From positions 2,146,501-2,210,500 of the forward strand of contig NZ_CP009122.1 in the NCBI RefSeq assembly GCF_000803645.1: a stretch of DNA of 64,000 nucleotides, in the 5' to 3' direction. Positions within the stretch are counted from its first letter, which is position 1; every line of letters starts with the position of its first letter. Origin of the DNA: Sphingopyxis fribergensis (GTDB lineage: Bacteria; Pseudomonadota; Alphaproteobacteria; Sphingomonadales; Sphingomonadaceae). The notes below the pieces were generated by a model, which worked only from the letters and a program-made list of their open reading frames with translations, did no database searches and was not told where the DNA came from. This document shows, one piece after another, positions 62,589-64,000 of the stretch. The translations under genes were made by a program, and so were the position numbers.

Positions 62589-64000
62589 CAGAAAGCCTGC
62601 CCGATCGACACATAGACGCTGACGCGGGCCTCACCCGGCTTGCGGCCGATCGGGGTGGCGATGTCGAAGCGCATCGGCCCGAAGTTCGTATAATAACGCG
62701 CGCCGATCCCCGCGCCGAAGCGCAAATTCTGGAAGGTCGGCGCCGACGAGCGATAGACCTGCCCTGCGTCGACGAAGCCGACAACGCCGAAATTGCCGAA
62801 GCGGTAGCGTGTCTCGAACGCCGCCTCGGCGACGCTGCGACCGCCGATCGGGTCGTTGTTCGGATCCTTGGGGCCCAAATCCTGATAGCCGAACCCCCGT
62901 ACCGACCCACCGCCGCCAGCATAGAAGCGCCGCGACGGCGCCAGCCGCTCGCGCGCGGCGCCGAGGATCGACCCGACGCGCACGCGTCCGGCGAGCACGA
63001 TGCTGTCGGTGACGGGATAATAACCGCTGACGTCGGTCCGGAGCCGAGCATAGGGCGAGAAGCGCCCGGCGAGCGAGCCTTCGGGCTGGATCAGGCTGGT
63101 GATGCGAAAGCCCTTGGTCGGGTTCAGCAGGCTGTCGGTGCGGTCCATGCCGACCTGTCCGGACAGGCCGAGGATGGTGTAGAAATCGTAGGACCGCTCG
63201 CCCGTCGTGAAATCATAATCATCCTCGCGCGTCGCGATCAGCTCGGCGCCATAGGCATAGGTGAATTTCTTCTGCCAGATCGGGGTGGAATCATAGCTGA
63301 AGCGCGCGCCGATACGACCCGTTATCGCGTTGAACGCGTCGTAATTGCTCCGTGTGACCTCGGTGACGAGTTCCAGCGTGCGGTCGCGACGTCCCCAGTT
63401 CGACCGGCGCAGCGTTGCGCCGATCCCCTGCTCCTGCGTCCCCAACACACCGCGGAAAGTCAACGCGCCTTCGGGCGGGAACAGGTTGCGATGCGTCCAG
63501 CTGCCTTCCAGCCTGATGCCCTCGCCCGTGCTATAACCGGCGCTGGCGGCAAGCGTCCGTGGCGGCCCCGCCTGCTGGGTCACCAGCATCGTCACATATT
63601 CGGTATCGTCGCCTGCGCTTTCACCGGTTGCTTGCGGTTCGGCGGCGACGCTCGAGAACAGGCCGGTGGCGACGAGCGCCTGCCGCAGGTCGTCGACCAT
63701 GCGGCTGTCGTAAAGATCGCCGCGCTTGAAGCGTGCCAGCACCTCGACATGATCGGCATCGAACGCGAGGTCGCCCGTCGTCTCGATCCCGCCGAAGCGC
63801 GAGCGTTTGCCGATGTCGACCGGCAGCGTGTAGACGCCGTCGCCCGTCGCGCCATCGAGCAAAATGTCGCGCTGCCCGACCTTGGCGAAGGGATAGCCTT
63901 CCTGCGGCAGTTTCAGCGCGATCGCGGCTTCGGCGCCCTGGACACGCTGTGCGACGATCGGCTCGCCGACGGCGAGCGGGAAATTGTCGGCGATCAGGGT
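62588..64000 (-). CDS. tamA: Outer-membrane protein TamA (BamA family), 3' part
   Basis: Partial gene leaving the window; 470 codons visible from frame position 64000. The visible part begins in POTRA-like sequence (EAAIALKLPQEGYPFAKVGQ, HVEVLARFKRGDLYDSRMVD). It continues into the beta-barrel with FYAGGGGSVRGFGYQDLGPK (the conserved lid-loop RGF) and ends RVSVYVSIGQAF with the usual terminal aromatic. It partners TamB, whose gene follows directly. Confidence 0.9.
   Translation of the reverse strand, partial: TLIADNFPLAVGEPIVAQRVQGAEAAIALKLPQEGYPFAKVGQRDILLDGATGDGVYTLPVDIGKRSRFGGIETTGDLAFDADHVEVLARFKRGDLYDSRMVDDLRQALVATGLFSSVAAEPQATGESAGDDTEYVTMLVTQQAGPPRTLAASAGYSTGEGIRLEGSWTHRNLFPPEGALTFRGVLGTQEQGIGATLRRSNWGRRDRTLELVTEVTRSNYDAFNAITGRIGARFSYDSTPIWQKKFTYAYGAELIATREDDYDFTTGERSYDFYTILGLSGQVGMDRTDSLLNPTKGFRITSLIQPEGSLAGRFSPYARLRTDVSGYYPVTDSIVLAGRVRVGSILGAARERLAPSRRFYAGGGGSVRGFGYQDLGPKDPNNDPIGGRSVAEAAFETRYRFGNFGVVGFVDAGQVYRSSAPTFQNLRFGAGIGARYYTNFGPMRFDIATPIGRKPGEARVSVYVSIGQAF

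Noticed and set aside
1..64000. CRISPR array, insertion sequence, prophage or toxin-antitoxin genes
   Set aside because: No regularly spaced repeats, transposase, integrase, structural phage or recognised toxin-antitoxin proteins were found in any frame.

Overview
The window is 64 kb of GC-rich (about 63-66%) chromosomal DNA from an alphaproteobacterium, most likely a sphingomonad. My best guess is Sphingopyxis or a close relative, from the style of the housekeeping proteins, the SapC-type protein, the fused cysNC gene and the isovalerate/methylcrotonyl-CoA genes. This is inference from gene content; no 16S gene is present. There is no phage, IS element, CRISPR array or plasmid gene. Both window ends cut a gene: uvrD/pcrA on the left and tamA on the right.

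Layout. 1-10.4 kb: the 3' part of a UvrD/PcrA helicase, a DUF4349 lipoprotein, an Asp/Asn hydroxylase with helical repeats, an acyl-CoA dehydrogenase, tRNA-Ala(CGC), an NADPH oxidoreductase, an RhlE RNA helicase, a FAD-linked oxidase and a SapC protein closed by a strong hairpin. 10.4-18.7 kb: SDHAF4-like protein, RsmB, a family 2 glycosyltransferase, a DUF885 lipoprotein, then an MFS transporter, cysteine synthase and SleB hydrolase, followed by a palindromic intergenic repeat. 18.7-24.5 kb: an oxidoreductase, then sulfate activation genes cysD-cysNC-cysQ and a LysR regulator. 24.5-38 kb: catabolism of branched-chain acyl-CoAs (isovaleryl-CoA dehydrogenase, both methylcrotonyl-CoA carboxylase subunits, a MaoC hydratase, a CoA-ester lyase), an M13 peptidase, a phospholipase D, a second long acyl-CoA dehydrogenase, and a LiuR-like MerR regulator with a clear inverted-repeat operator. 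38-51.4 kb: hisI, purF and an SDR, a serine hydrolase, cyclopropane synthase, the korAB 2-oxoacid:ferredoxin oxidoreductase, an esterase, rppH, a type-5 uracil-DNA glycosylase, folK and tRNA-Lys. 51.5-64 kb: a low-GC sugar epimerase, a copper-linked bufferin operon with its own ECF sigma and anti-sigma factors, galE, a manganese exporter-family gene under a yybP-ykoY riboswitch, and tamB/tamA.

The most interesting system is at 52.7-56.3 kb. Six tightly packed minus-strand genes encode a small secreted four-cysteine precursor (DUF2282/BufA), an MNIO enzyme (DUF692/BufB), a DUF2063 partner (BufC), a DoxX protein, an ECF sigma factor of the SigF type and its membrane anti-sigma NrsF (DUF1109). 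This is the bufferin type of metal-binding modified peptide known from Caulobacter. A sequence matching the SigF promoter lies just ahead of bufA, and NrsF has exactly two cysteines, at 132 and 182. Together they suggest a self-amplifying, metal-responsive circuit in one transcript.

Other points: a roughly 53% GC stranger gene (probably DUF6572) translationally coupled between korA and korB; a ten-base G tract in the leader of a serine hydrolase; and a 129-bp intergenic palindrome. Motif and family calls are from reading alone; no searches were run.
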